From Anaerolineales bacterium UBA6055 (lineage in GTDB: Bacteria > Chloroflexota > Anaerolineae > Aggregatilineales > Phototrophicaceae): DNA of 64,000 nucleotides. Below the pieces are notes generated by a model. The model was not told the origin of the DNA, searched no databases, and was given only the letters and a program-made list of their open reading frames with translations. Position 1 is the first letter of the stretch; every line of letters starts with the position of its first letter. The stretch spans positions 1-64,000 of the forward strand of contig DIYL01000009.1 of the NCBI GenBank assembly GCA_002428985.1, given 5' to 3'. Made by a program: the position numbers and the translations under genes. Shown here in pieces: positions 7,863 to 16,690 of this stretch.

Positions 7863-9299
7863 ATGACCGCATCTCATGAACGATCTAACTTCCTTCGCAA
7901 TCGGGCGATTGGTGGGTTAATTGCAATTATCATTTTTATTGTATTTGCTCAAATATTGCAATTTGTGGTTGTTGCTAGCCAAGCGAGTGATTCGCGAGTC
8001 ATCAATATTGCCGGTCGACAACGGATGCTGAGCCAGCGGATTGCTAAAAATGCAATTATTATTGATTCAAGATTAGATAATGAAACCACCTTCGCTGAAT
8101 TGCAAACTTCATTAGACCTCTGGGCAAGCTCGCATAATGGACTTCAATTTGGAAGTGACATACTCGACCTTCCATCAAATAACAGCGAGACAATTAACAC
8201 ATTATTTGCTGAAATTGATCCACATTATATCGCGATATATGATGCTGCGACCTGTATTTTATTGCTTAATGATCAAGAGACTGCATCATGTTCCGATACG
8301 TTATCGACATACATTGAAATAATTCTTGCTAACGAGAGACAATTTCTCGAGGGTATGAATACAATTGTCTTTCAATATGATGCAGAGGCAAGTGAATCGA
8401 ACCAAGCTACGCTGATCATCGGATTTCTATTATCAGTTGGCGCGCTAACGACCGTATTCATTGTCTGGTGGAGTGTATTACGTCCGACGATTGCCCGTGT
8501 TAATGAGAGTCGCAAACAATTAGAACAATATGCTGATGAACTGTTGATAGCAAAAAATGAAGCCGAATCCGCCAATGCTGCTAAGTCAATTTTTATGGCG
8601 AACACCAGCCACGAACTGCGCACCCCATTAAATGCGATCATCGGGCATTCTGGTGTGATGCTGGCGGGGATGACCGGAGACGTAACCGAGCGACAGCATA
8701 AGAAACTACAGAGTATTTATGACAGTGCCAAACATTTGCTTGATCTCATTAATCAGGTGCTGGATATTGAAAAAGTGGAGATGGGACAATTAAGCCTCCA
8801 TACAGAAGATATTCAAGTTGTGCAGTTGGTTGACGAATGGAAGAACTTTCTATCAGAAAAAGCAACCAGCAAGGACATAGATCTCGTTGTGACGTCTGAC
8901 AGTAACGTTCCACCAGTTATTCAGACCGATCGTAGTCGGTTAACACAGATTGTTTTAAATTTAGGCTACAATGCTATAAAATTTACAGAAAATGGCAGTG
9001 TCACCGTTCATATGGATTGGTCTCCACAACAGCAGGCACTACTCATCGAAGTCGTTGATACCGGTATTGGTATTGCACCACATAATTTAGAATCCATCTT
9101 TGAAGAGTTTTGGAGCTTAGAAAATCATCAAGCCAACCAGGAGGGAACCGGTCTCGGGCTAGCTATTGTGAAAAAATTAGTCCGGGCATTAGGTGGGCAA
9201 ATTAGCGTACAAAGTCAACTTGGGAAGGGCACACAATTTAATGTTAGCCTCCCCGTCAAAATCATAGCAGAACTACAACAGGAGGTTAGCCGTGGGTAG
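7863..9299 (+). CDS. Hybrid-free sensor histidine kinase with PilJ-type N-terminal sensor
   Basis: 478-residue membrane histidine kinase. A TM helix spans about 15-38. Next is the PilJ/NarX-like four-helix motif NIAGRQRMLSQRIAKNA (48-64), an extracytoplasmic helical domain to about 180, and a second TM at about 183-206. A short coiled coil follows, then HisKA with phospho-acceptor His250 (NTSHELRTPLN), then HATPase_c with N-box LGYNAIKF, G1 VDTGIGIAP and G2 GTGLGLAI. The type of sensor suggests nitrate, nitrite or surface cues by analogy only. The last 8 nt overlap the next gene, a receiver protein with which it surely works. No receiver is fused to the kinase. Confidence 0.9.
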   Translation: MTASHERSNFLRNRAIGGLIAIIIFIVFAQILQFVVVASQASDSRVINIAGRQRMLSQRIAKNAIIIDSRLDNETTFAELQTSLDLWASSHNGLQFGSDILDLPSNNSETINTLFAEIDPHYIAIYDAATCILLLNDQETASCSDTLSTYIEIILANERQFLEGMNTIVFQYDAEASESNQATLIIGFLLSVGALTTVFIVWWSVLRPTIARVNESRKQLEQYADELLIAKNEAESANAAKSIFMANTSHELRTPLNAIIGHSGVMLAGMTGDVTERQHKKLQSIYDSAKHLLDLINQVLDIEKVEMGQLSLHTEDIQVVQLVDEWKNFLSEKATSKDIDLVVTSDSNVPPVIQTDRSRLTQIVLNLGYNAIKFTENGSVTVHMDWSPQQQALLIEVVDTGIGIAPHNLESIFEEFWSLENHQANQEGTGLGLAIVKKLVRALGGQISVQSQLGKGTQFNVSLPVKIIAELQQEVSRG

Positions 9300-9741
9300 T
9301 TATAATAGTATTCCTAAAAATGTTCTCGAAGGTTGGGTTGTGCTCGTCGTTGATGATCACGACGCAAGCCGTGAAGTCATCAGTGACATTCTTACATTTT
9401 ATGGCGCATCAGTTATATTAGCAGTCGATGGCGAAGATGGGTTTAAAAAGGCAGTTGAAACGCAACCTAAGTTCATAATTTCCGATATTGCGATGCCTAA
9501 TATTGACGGTTGGGAACTGATTAAGATGTTAAAGCTTGAGCCACGGACGAGTAATATTCCAGCAATTGCATTAACTGCCCATGCAATGATTGGTGATCGT
9601 GAAAAAGCAATCCGGAGTGGGTACCATAACTATCTATCTAAACCGCTTGATCCGCTCACGTTTTTATCGCAAATTGTTGTGTTGCTGGATGATGTTGACA
9701 CAGTTGGCACAGAATTACGTGAACGTTTAAAGGCTGGTTAA
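9292..9741 (+). CDS. Receiver-only response regulator
   Basis: 149-residue single receiver domain (CheY-like) with no output domain. The acidic pocket is VVDDHD, the phospho-acceptor Asp is in IISDIAMPNIDGW, the switch Thr in IALTAHAM and the Lys in LSKPL. GTG start with a perfect GGAGG 6 nt upstream, which lies inside the kinase gene, so the two are coupled. The short N-terminal leader SIPKNVLEGWVV is matched by DVLNGWEV in the paralogue at 33130-33567. It probably passes phosphate or acts by protein contact. Confidence 0.9.
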   Translation: MGSYNSIPKNVLEGWVVLVVDDHDASREVISDILTFYGASVILAVDGEDGFKKAVETQPKFIISDIAMPNIDGWELIKMLKLEPRTSNIPAIALTAHAMIGDREKAIRSGYHNYLSKPLDPLTFLSQIVVLLDDVDTVGTELRERLKAG

Positions 9742-9803
9742 TGATCCATTGATTCATATAATATGGGTTCATCTTTTGATGGGATATACAAAAAGGGAAT
9801 ATT

Positions 9804-10154
9804 TTGAAAATCTTAGTTATTGATGATGACCCCAATAGTCAAGAAGTATTGAGCGATATTTTAAGTTTTGCAGGCATGGTTGTTGAAATTGCTGCCACCG
9901 GAGAAGATGCTATCACCTTATTACATGGTAACCGCTATGACGGCATTTTAGTTGACTTCAAACTCCCCGGTATCGACGGGTGGGAATTTCTAGCGACAAT
10001 TAAAGCCATCGTGACGACCCCATGTATTGCAATTACAGTCTACGATAATGCCACAATGCAAGACGATGCGATGCAAGCTGGGTTTGATGGCTACTTTGCC
10101 AAACCTGTGAACGAACTAACATTTGCTCAGGATTTGATGCACCTTCTGACGTAA
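9804..10154 (+). CDS. Second receiver-only response regulator
   Basis: 116-residue receiver domain. VIDDDP forms the acidic pocket, D in GILVDFKLPGIDGW is the phosphorylation site, T in CIAITVYDN is the switch residue and K in FAKPVN the conserved lysine. It starts at TTG 9804 behind AAAGGG, 62 bp after the preceding receiver gene, so it is likely in the same operon. No output domain is attached. Only 4 nt separate its stop codon from a decayed reductase fragment. The kinase-receiver-receiver order is repeated at 32759-35542. Confidence 0.88.
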   Translation: MKILVIDDDPNSQEVLSDILSFAGMVVEIAATGEDAITLLHGNRYDGILVDFKLPGIDGWEFLATIKAIVTTPCIAITVYDNATMQDDAMQAGFDGYFAKPVNELTFAQDLMHLLT

Positions 10155-10158
10155 TTTC

Positions 10159-10327
10159 CCAGATACACGCATCGAAGAAACAATCGGAGTATTTGATTAT
10201 ATCGTACAGAGTGAGTGTGAATTATATGGCAGGGTTTCGTCATACTCGGCTGAATAAACTACTGAAGCATCCCACAACCTCAAAGAGATGGTCACACCAT
10301 GTCTGATTCATCAACCACGCTACATCA
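10159..10327 (+). pseudogene. Decayed fragment of a YghZ-like aldo/keto reductase
   Basis: Read on the plus strand in one frame, this stretch gives IEETIGVFDYIV, then SSYSAE, an in-frame TAA, then TTEASHNLKEMVTPC and LIHQPRY. It aligns without gaps to residues about 142-199 of the reductase at 331-1329 (MEETMGALDYIV, SSYSAEQTAEAS, CLIHQPRY). By hand the nucleotide identity is about four in five. The stop replaces a Gln codon (CAA to TAA). Both ends of the parent gene are missing. It begins just after the stop of the second receiver gene. The remaining 130 bp to the next gene hold nothing I recognise. Confidence 0.85.
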
Positions 10328-10456
10328 TACCGGAAAATCGTAGCAATTCTTGCAGATTAGGTTGACTTTAGGGGATTTATCAGAAGGATTCGTATGAGTC
10401 TCTTTAGTTCGTTTTTATTTGATTAGGCAATCGGGAAAAGCAATGAAAAATGATTG

Positions 10457-10981
10457 TTATTTTGCATTATGTGATGCATTATGAATTATCCGATACAATT
10501 TTCTCTTCCAATATGCCAATATCATTAAGTAAGTAGTCAACCCCATGAGCAAAATCATACCTGTAAAAGTTAAAATGGTATTATTTATTATGATACTTAG
10601 CAACAGAATCCCACTTGCAATAGTTATAACAATGTAGAATATTGCCTCATCCCAATCTGTTGATTGCAAAGTGAAGTATAAACGGGTATTAAATGGCTCT
10701 TTATCATAACTGGAGATGTGACCTCTCGCAGAAATTGGTAAGCTGAATGTCGATGTATATTTGAGACAAAAATCAACCTCTTGTGATCCGTAACTTTCTA
10801 TTACTTTTCCAGACTCATCTTCTATCTCCAAGACTTCCCAGAAGACATCTTTAAATTGCACGATGATAGTTGGTGGATCATGATAAACTTCAAGGTTAAT
10901 CTGATACTCCGATAGACTACCTAACGAAGTAATTTCGAATATATGTCCACCATATAGCATTTCAAAATATTTGTTTATCAT
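10457..10981 (-). CDS. Hypothetical membrane protein
   Basis: 174-residue protein that I do not recognise. The N-terminal two thirds are beta-rich and hydrophilic (residues 1-115). Two adjacent hydrophobic segments follow at about 116-160 (FYIVITIASGILLLSIII, ILTFTGMILLMGLTTYLMIL), ending in a basic tail YWKRKLYR. That arrangement suggests a two-helix hairpin anchor with both ends on the same side. No Shine-Dalgarno is obvious before ATG 10981. Codon use is more AT-rich than in neighbouring enzymes. Confidence 0.55.
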   Translation of the reverse strand: MINKYFEMLYGGHIFEITSLGSLSEYQINLEVYHDPPTIIVQFKDVFWEVLEIEDESGKVIESYGSQEVDFCLKYTSTFSLPISARGHISSYDKEPFNTRLYFTLQSTDWDEAIFYIVITIASGILLLSIIINNTILTFTGMILLMGLTTYLMILAYWKRKLYRIIHNASHNAK

Positions 10982-11063
10982 GATTCAGCTTATCTTGAAT
11001 AACATATGCAATGCCTCTACATTGTCACTCTGATCTATCGTATTAGAATCCATTGTAGCAGAA

Positions 11064-11083
11064 GCCCCCAGTGATTTGGGGGC
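11064..11083 (-). terminator. Hairpin downstream of GH4 gene
   Basis: GCCCCCA (11064-11070) pairs with TGGGGGC (11077-11083) around a 6-nt loop. It lies 32 bp beyond the minus-strand GH4 stop. On that strand a short T-rich run (TTCTGCT) follows, so it is a fair terminator candidate. Confidence 0.55.
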
Positions 11084-11115
11084 GAGTGTTTTAGTTTCTA
11101 TAGCATACCAGCTGA

Positions 11116-12432
11116 TTATGCAAATTCTTTCGTCAGATACGGCTCGTTGATAGCAAACAACTCATCGACCATCTGTTGAATTTCGGCGAGGGATAGCACA
11201 GCTGCTGATAGCGGTGAGTAGGCGATCGCTTGATAAATTAGGCGACGGTTGCCTGTCAAAATACCCTCAACTGCCATTTCTTCGATTTGCGAGTAGAGGT
11301 TGGTCAGTGGTGTGACCGATGCAGGCAATTTGCCGACCGCGACGGCTTCCAAGCCTTTACGTGATGCCCAGACAGGGACTTCAACACAGGAGTCATACGG
11401 CAAGTTATCAACTAGATTTTTGTTGGGGACATTACCATTAAATTGGAATGGTGTGCCACCTTCCATCGCATTCATAATATAAGCTGCATATTCATGCCCG
11501 CGATTGAGATTAACCTCTTGATTTTCGAACCAGTCATGAATGTCATCGCGCCAGTCATTTTCGCGCCGTTGATATTCTTTGAGGATATAAGCGTGGTGTC
11601 CGGGATTCCAGTTCGTGCCGTGTGTTGCATATTTTTCGATGAGTTCAGGCCGTTTGCGGAACCACCAGTTATATTCGGAGTTGTGTCCGCTGGATTCGGT
11701 CACGTAATAATCGAGTGCCAGATACATCTCATTGCGGACTTGTTCGGCGTTATAGGTGTCTTGATTTTCGGTGATGGCTTTATTAATGAGCGGATACGCA
11801 TCTTCGCCGTTCCACAAAAATTCGGTATACCATGCAGTGTGGTTAATGCCTGCGCAGGTATAGGTGATTTCATCGTAGGGCGCACCAATCCACTTGGCGA
11901 GCATTTCGGATGTACCCTGTACACTGTGGCATAACCCCGTGACAAGAATATCAGTCTCGCGGTCAATCGCACGGCAGAGCATCGCCATCGGGTTGGTATA
12001 GTTGAGCATGAGCGCATTCGGACAATATTTTTCCATATCTTTGGCAATATCAACCATCACAGGAATTGTCCGTAATGCACGGAAAATTCCTGCAACGCCA
12101 CGGGTATCGCCGACGTTGATGTCTACGCCATATTTCATTGGGATTTCGATATCATGTCGCCACACATCAGTCGATCCGACGAGAATCGTCACAACCACAT
12201 AATCAGCACCTTTAAGCGCTTCCACACGATCTAACGTTGATGTGACAGTCGCAGGATATTCACCTTCTGCCACAATCCGGTCACACGCGCGTTTTGCAAA
12301 ATCGAGTCGTTCTGCATCAATATCCATCAGAGCAATTTCAGCATTTTCAAGTAACGGAAATGTCAATAAATCACGGACAAGTTTGCGCGTAAATCCAAAG
12401 CTCCCCGCACCGATAAATGTAATTTTTGGCAT
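11116..12432 (-). CDS. Glycoside hydrolase family 4, alpha-galactosidase/alpha-glucosidase type
   Basis: 438-residue family 4 glycosidase, an NAD+- and Mn2+-dependent enzyme that cleaves glycosides by a redox-elimination mechanism. The NAD motif GAGSFGFT is at 8-15. Family motifs NYTNPMA (144-150), metal-binding Cys168-His169 in GLCHS and His198 in AGINH are all present. The CHS version is typical of the MelA-like alpha-galactosidase/alpha-glucosidase group rather than 6-phospho-glycosidases, but substrate and anomer cannot be fixed. ATG 12432 is preferred over a TTG two codons upstream, with AGGAG 9 nt before it. It is divergent from the YdhF-like reductase, with a 12-bp palindrome between them. 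Confidence 0.9.
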   Translation of the reverse strand: MPKITFIGAGSFGFTRKLVRDLLTFPLLENAEIALMDIDAERLDFAKRACDRIVAEGEYPATVTSTLDRVEALKGADYVVVTILVGSTDVWRHDIEIPMKYGVDINVGDTRGVAGIFRALRTIPVMVDIAKDMEKYCPNALMLNYTNPMAMLCRAIDRETDILVTGLCHSVQGTSEMLAKWIGAPYDEITYTCAGINHTAWYTEFLWNGEDAYPLINKAITENQDTYNAEQVRNEMYLALDYYVTESSGHNSEYNWWFRKRPELIEKYATHGTNWNPGHHAYILKEYQRRENDWRDDIHDWFENQEVNLNRGHEYAAYIMNAMEGGTPFQFNGNVPNKNLVDNLPYDSCVEVPVWASRKGLEAVAVGKLPASVTPLTNLYSQIEEMAVEGILTGNRRLIYQAIAYSPLSAAVLSLAEIQQMVDELFAINEPYLTKEFA

Positions 12433-12532
12433 CAGCAAAAACTCCTTTTAAATTTTTTTACATTGTACCCTGTTTGCCATACCATAATCAAAATTATGTC
12501 AGGGTTTTCGAGTATATTCACCTTGTCTAGTG

Positions 12533-12544
12533 TGTCATATGACA
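12533..12544. promoter_or_regulatory. Perfect 12-bp palindrome between divergent GH4 and reductase genes
   Basis: TGTCATATGACA is a perfect palindrome. It lies 101 bp upstream of the GH4 start and 54 bp upstream of the reductase start, in the shared 165-bp promoter region. It is a candidate operator for coordinate control of both genes. The regulator is not encoded next to it. Confidence 0.35.
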
Positions 12545-12597
12545 GGTATCATCATCGCACAGAGAAAATAATGATATTAAAAGAGGATTGCTATTTT

Positions 12598-13572
12598 ATG
12601 AAAACCTATCGCATCCCAAATACTGACCTTGATGTTTCTAAACTCGCATTCGGGACATGGCATCTTGGTGAAACATGGGACACCACACCACCAACTCAAG
12701 AAGCCCGTGACCGCGCCGATACATTAATTCACACTGCTGTTGAACACGGTATCAACTTCATTGACCTTGCCGACATTTATACATGGGGTAAATCCGACAT
12801 GTTGGTGGGTGAAGTCATTAAAAATGACCCATCCTTGCGCGACAAAATCATCTTGCAAGCAAAGTCAGGGATTATCCTACCCGGCGAAGTCCATGAGGGT
12901 AGTGTCGGACATTTTGACTTTAGTTATGAGAACCTGACATTTAAAGTTGAACGTACACTAGAACGCCTCAATACCGATTATGTCGATGTTTTGCTCTTAC
13001 ATCGTCCTGATGCACTGGTCGAACCAGAAGAAGTTGCACGTGCTTTTGATGCGTTACACAGTAGCGGTAAAGTCAAATATTTTGGTGTCAGTAATCACAC
13101 ATCATTCCAAATAGAACTCCTGAAAAAATATGTCGATCAACCACTGGTAATCAACCAGATTGAACTTAATCTGATTCACAACGAGCTGATTAACGATGGT
13201 CTGATCTTTAATAATCATGGTCAATCTTACACAGGCGCACACGGTACACTCGATTACTGCCGTCTCCATGACATGGTAATTCAAGCATGGTCACCGGTTG
13301 CGCGTGGTCAAATTTTTGCACCGTCAGATGATGCGCCGGATAATGTCAAAGCTACTGCTGAAGAAATCAAACAAATGGCAGAAAAACATAACACCACTGT
13401 GGAAGCCATCGGACTCGGTTGGTTGTTGCGTCATCCTGCTATGATTCAGCCAATCCTCGGCACAATGAATCCTGCGCGTATCCCTGTCAGCGTCAAAGCT
13501 GTGGATGTCGAAATGAGCAAACTGGAATGGTATACTCTACTCGAAAAAGCTAACGGACAATCTGTACCCTAA
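12598..13572 (+). CDS. Aldo/keto reductase, YdhF-like
   Basis: 324-residue aldo/keto reductase. The tetrad is D56 and Y61 (IDLADIYTWG), K89 (LQAKSG) and H135 (LLLHRPD). The segment HSSGKVKYFGVSNHTSFQIELL and the later VINQIELNLIH resemble E. coli YdhF (AKR11/12-like) more than YghZ. ATG 12598 matches the family N-terminus and follows AGAGGA; 45 in-frame codons upstream are unconserved. It is divergent from the GH4 gene and could reduce a sugar or keto-sugar released by it, which is inference. A hairpin terminator follows. Confidence 0.88.
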   Translation: MKTYRIPNTDLDVSKLAFGTWHLGETWDTTPPTQEARDRADTLIHTAVEHGINFIDLADIYTWGKSDMLVGEVIKNDPSLRDKIILQAKSGIILPGEVHEGSVGHFDFSYENLTFKVERTLERLNTDYVDVLLLHRPDALVEPEEVARAFDALHSSGKVKYFGVSNHTSFQIELLKKYVDQPLVINQIELNLIHNELINDGLIFNNHGQSYTGAHGTLDYCRLHDMVIQAWSPVARGQIFAPSDDAPDNVKATAEEIKQMAEKHNTTVEAIGLGWLLRHPAMIQPILGTMNPARIPVSVKAVDVEMSKLEWYTLLEKANGQSVP

Positions 13573-13602
13573 ACTGCATCTATCAATAAAATAATACAGG
13601 AT

Positions 13603-13636
13603 CCCCCGAATTTTTGGGGGGAACTGTTCCCCTTTT
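13603..13636 (+). terminator. Terminator with two alternative stems
   Basis: GGGGAA (13618-13623) pairs with TTCCCC (13627-13632) around CTG, and TTTT follows at 13633-13636, a compact intrinsic terminator for the upstream reductase gene. A competing stem, CCCCC (13603-13607) with GGGGG (13616-13620), shares three bases with the first, so the two are mutually exclusive. Confidence 0.6.
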
Positions 13637-13699
13637 CGCGCGTAAAATCTGCTAAAATAAAATTGTGAAATCAAGTATAAACAATAAGGAGATACCCTT

Positions 13700-14245
13700 T
13701 TGCGACTCTTTAAATTCTTTCTCTTGATGACAGTCATGCTGATAGTAGCGGCATGTTCGGATACCGGCAATACAGCAGGCGATTCCGCATCAGCACAACG
13801 TCTACTGCCTAACCTCGCCAATTACACAGCATCAGATGTCGATACGGCCATTGATGGTGCGTTTACCGCGGCAGGTGGTGCATCGGTCGCAGGTGGACAA
13901 TTACAAGTCACAGCGGCATTGGCTAAAGCGGAACAAGTCTTACAGTGCTTCCAAGATCGTGGTGCTGTTGCCGCAAAAACTTATGTTGAAACTAGCCCAT
14001 CAGACATCATACCAAAAGCAGGTGCGGTACTGGTAATTAACCAAACCCGTGTGAATCAGGAATTCATTAATTGTGCACTTGGTGGTCAAGAAGAAACCTT
14101 CAGTGCTCAGGCAGTTGAACCGTGTGCGGACGCTGGCACATTTACCTACGAAGGCGACAATATCAGTTACGTCTATGTCGGCTCAGATCCAGCTCTATGT
14201 GCATTGTATAACACCCACTTCAACAACTTGCAACAAAGCGGATAG
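13700..14245 (+). CDS. Small secreted lipoprotein, unknown function
   Basis: 181-residue lipoprotein that I do not recognise. A type II signal peptide runs from residue 1 to the lipobox LIVAAC at about 13-18 (Cys lipidated), followed by an Asp/Ser/Thr-rich stalk. The mature part contains four further Cys (CFQDRG, NCALGG, PCADAG, ALC), which could form two disulfides. TTG start with AAGGAG 8 nt upstream. A strong hairpin lies just after the stop. It is a single gene, and the next feature downstream is a 34-bp direct repeat. Confidence 0.65.
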   Translation: MRLFKFFLLMTVMLIVAACSDTGNTAGDSASAQRLLPNLANYTASDVDTAIDGAFTAAGGASVAGGQLQVTAALAKAEQVLQCFQDRGAVAAKTYVETSPSDIIPKAGAVLVINQTRVNQEFINCALGGQEETFSAQAVEPCADAGTFTYEGDNISYVYVGSDPALCALYNTHFNNLQQSG

Positions 14246-14259
14246 TATCCGTTCGTAAA

Positions 14260-14295
14260 TATAGGGGCAGACAACTTTATCAGTCTGCTCCTATA
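14260..14295 (+). terminator. Long hairpin after lipoprotein gene
   Basis: A 13-bp stem from 14260 to 14272 pairs with 14283-14295 with a single G-T wobble and a 10-nt loop. It starts 14 bp after the lipoprotein stop. There is no T-run, so termination may be partial or the hairpin may protect the 3' end. Confidence 0.5.
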
Positions 14296-14325
14296 CACAT
14301 GCCTCATTGTGTAGAGAAGAATACC

Positions 14326-14359
14326 GAGGATAATAACCAAAAATTCTCCAGTTTTGTCC
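14326..14359. repeat. 34-bp direct repeat, left copy
   Basis: Matches 16691-16724 in 33 of 34 positions in the same orientation; the only difference is the sixth base (T here, C in the right copy). The pair brackets the AraC regulator and the esterase genes. In the right copy the unit begins, after two bases, with GGACAA and ends with TTGTCC, so it has short inverted ends. Flanking bases differ, so the repeat limits are sharp. Confidence 0.8.
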
Positions 14360-14524
14360 ACAGACTAACTGAAAATCGTTAGCATCCTAACTACGATTTT
14401 TCTTTCTTTTTGCTATCCACTGAAATTGAAAAGCAAAAGTGACAATCTGCGAAACATAATCAAATACAGTTATACAGTCATGGTTTTGGTTCAAAGATAT
14501 TAACTCCCAACATCTAAGTTGGTC

Positions 14525-15427
14525 TTAATTTTGCCCACGATACTCGACGGGAGTGTAACCGGTTTTGGTTTTAAAAAGACGCGTGAAATAATGAGGATAG
14601 TTAAAACCTAGTCCGTAAGCAATTTCACTCACAGAGGAGTTGCTTGACATGAGCAAAGTTTTGGATTCCTCAATCACAAAATCATGAATATGATTTTTGG
14701 GTGTTCTTCCAGTTTCCTTTTTAATCAGGTCACTAAAATAATGTTGAGAAAGATGTGCTAGATCGGCGAAGTATTGAATACTAGGCATTCCTAAATCTAA
14801 CTGCTTTTTAGATTTAAAGTAGTTTTTAAGCTCAATTTCGAATTGGGCTACTATATCTTTGTTTTGACTGGTTCGAGTGTTGTATTGTCTCTCATAAAAT
14901 CTCAAGCAATAATTCAAGAGCAATTCTAAGTTGGACACAATTACTCTTTGACTATGATTGTCAATCCGTTGTTCATATTCAGTCTCTATATTTTTAACCA
15001 TAGAGTTGATTGTTTTTTCTTCAATTTCAGATAAATGAAGAGCCTCGATGACAGAGTAGTGAAAAAAGGTATACATATCAAAATTTTCACCCAAATGAGT
15101 ATTACGGATTAAATCTGGGTGAAAGTTCAGTACCCAACCATTAATTTCACCTTCTTCAATTGTCTCTACTGACGAAAAGACCTGACCTGGAGCAGAGAAC
15201 ACCATGACACCCTCTCCAAAATCGAATGAGTTTCTCCCATACTCCCTTCCACAGCTCTTATCTTTCATTGAGATTGTGTAAAAGTTATAATTGATTTTGA
15301 TATTCAGTTTCTCTTCTGAAATATGAATTTTGGAAGCATCGATCAGGGAAATTAAGGGATGTTTAGGTTTAGGATACCCCATCAATTCATGTATTTGGCT
15401 AATAGACTTAATTTCAATTATTGACAT
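14525..15427 (-). CDS. AraC family transcriptional regulator
   Basis: 300-residue regulator with an N-terminal AraC-type ligand or cupin-like region (about 1-170) and a C-terminal two-helix-turn-helix DNA-binding domain (about 205-298). The first HTH is IQYFADLAHLSQHYFSDLIKK, split by the turn at HLSQ; the second includes SVSEIAYGLGFNYPHYFTRLFK, again with a central turn at GFNY, and ends TGYTPVEYR. Codon use is AT-rich relative to the flanking genes. It is codirectional with, and 102 bp downstream of, the esterase gene; both lie between the 34-bp direct repeats, suggesting they arrived together. It may control the esterase. Confidence 0.85.
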   Translation of the reverse strand: MSIIEIKSISQIHELMGYPKPKHPLISLIDASKIHISEEKLNIKINYNFYTISMKDKSCGREYGRNSFDFGEGVMVFSAPGQVFSSVETIEEGEINGWVLNFHPDLIRNTHLGENFDMYTFFHYSVIEALHLSEIEEKTINSMVKNIETEYEQRIDNHSQRVIVSNLELLLNYCLRFYERQYNTRTSQNKDIVAQFEIELKNYFKSKKQLDLGMPSIQYFADLAHLSQHYFSDLIKKETGRTPKNHIHDFVIEESKTLLMSSNSSVSEIAYGLGFNYPHYFTRLFKTKTGYTPVEYRGQN

Positions 15428-15529
15428 TTGGCGTTTCTCTCGATTAACAATTGATAGCTTCAGGTCATCCCTTAGATTGAAGATGCCAGACTTATATCGG
15501 ACCTGCTCCCAACATATTGACTATAGTAA

Positions 15530-16453
15530 TTATTGTTTGATTAAATCAACTATTTGATTTAAAGCTACATTTGCCTCTGGCGTAGGTATAGGTAGCAATA
15601 ACCAACAATGAACCATCTTAGGATACTCATAATAATCAAATCCAATGTTTTCTTCTTGTAATCTTTTCACCAAAGCTCTTGCATCTGCAACAAAAATTTC
15701 ACCTGTACCCATAAACATTGAAATCCTCCCTATATTATCAAATCGACCATATATTGGACTTACTTTTGGGTCTTTGGTGTTAATGTTTCCTGCAAATAGT
15801 TTACCAGCTTTTTGTAAACTGCTTACGTCTAAAACCTTGTCATCCTTTATGAAATTAGCTATGTCAGGATTAGTAAGTGATATATCCAGCCATGGCGATG
15901 AAAGAATCAACCTCTTAGGTTGAAGAAGTCCAACTTCATTTAGATATTGGGCAAATGCTATAGCTAATCCAGCTCCAGCAGAGTCAGCTAAAAATAAGAT
16001 ATCTCGGCTCTTGTATGTATCAACAAACCGTTCATAAAGACTGTGCAAATATGAATAGGCTTCTTCTGCATGATTTTGTGGTGCGAGCGGATAGTCCATA
16101 ACCATAATTGTTGCATTTGTTTCTGTGACTATCTTTGCTAAGTAAGTCCATTGCATGCTGACCATATTAAGTACATAAGCGCCACCGTGAATATAAAATA
16201 TTGCCTTGTTGGAAGGTGAACCCTTTGGGGTGAGTGTCCAAACAGTTCTTCCTTCAAACGACTCCTCTACTACATCAATTTTATTTTTTACTGATGCGGG
16301 AACCGGGGCGGGGTCATTGTCGAAATCATCGAGATTTGATAACTGTCTACCTAGGGTTTGATTTATCCTACCTAAAGTAAAGAATAGCTTTAAAACTCGG
16401 GACATCAAACTCTCTGACTTTGAATGATTGTAAATTTCAGGTGGTTTAGACAT
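15530..16453 (-). CDS. Alpha/beta hydrolase, HSL-type esterase
   Basis: 307-residue alpha/beta hydrolase of the hormone-sensitive-lipase group. The oxyanion-hole motif HGGAY is at 89-93. The nucleophile elbow is DSAGAG at 157-162 with Ser158, where the family usual is GDSAGG. Asp in VADARALV and His in KMVHCW complete the triad. There is no signal peptide, so it is probably cytosolic. Its substrate, a short acyl ester, is inferred from the family. ATG 16453 follows AAGGG with a long spacing. AT-rich codon use and the flanking direct repeats suggest horizontal gain along with the AraC gene. Confidence 0.85.
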   Translation of the reverse strand: MSKPPEIYNHSKSESLMSRVLKLFFTLGRINQTLGRQLSNLDDFDNDPAPVPASVKNKIDVVEESFEGRTVWTLTPKGSPSNKAIFYIHGGAYVLNMVSMQWTYLAKIVTETNATIMVMDYPLAPQNHAEEAYSYLHSLYERFVDTYKSRDILFLADSAGAGLAIAFAQYLNEVGLLQPKRLILSSPWLDISLTNPDIANFIKDDKVLDVSSLQKAGKLFAGNINTKDPKVSPIYGRFDNIGRISMFMGTGEIFVADARALVKRLQEENIGFDYYEYPKMVHCWLLLPIPTPEANVALNQIVDLIKQ

Positions 16454-16591
16454 CAGCTTTGTTACCCTTTTTTATACTATATTTTCAATTGAGCATGTTT
16501 AACATACTAGATCAAAAACTTAAGCACAGATAACACTTAATTCGGAAAGATTTACACAAAATGCGGAACTTATCTAAACTTAGTCATTTCA

Positions 16592-16688
16592 GTCTGGATT
16601 GATGCTTATAAGCCAAGTTATGAAACAAAAAATACCCCACCGAAGTAGGGTATCTCTGTCTGGGTCGGTCGCATAAGCCAAATTATGT
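16592..16688. repeat. Dispersed hairpin repeat, about 1.5 units
   Basis: A motif beginning GTCTGG and running to CATAAGCCAAATTATG occurs at 16658-16688, and a diverged copy at 16592-16621 lies 66 bp earlier. Between them is an A-run and the hairpin at 16632-16653 (ATACCC..GGGTAT, loop CGAA). The same unit occurs twice at 20761-20880. Only 2 bp separate this element from the right copy of the 34-bp direct repeat. Confidence 0.75.
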
Positions 16689-16690
16689 GC

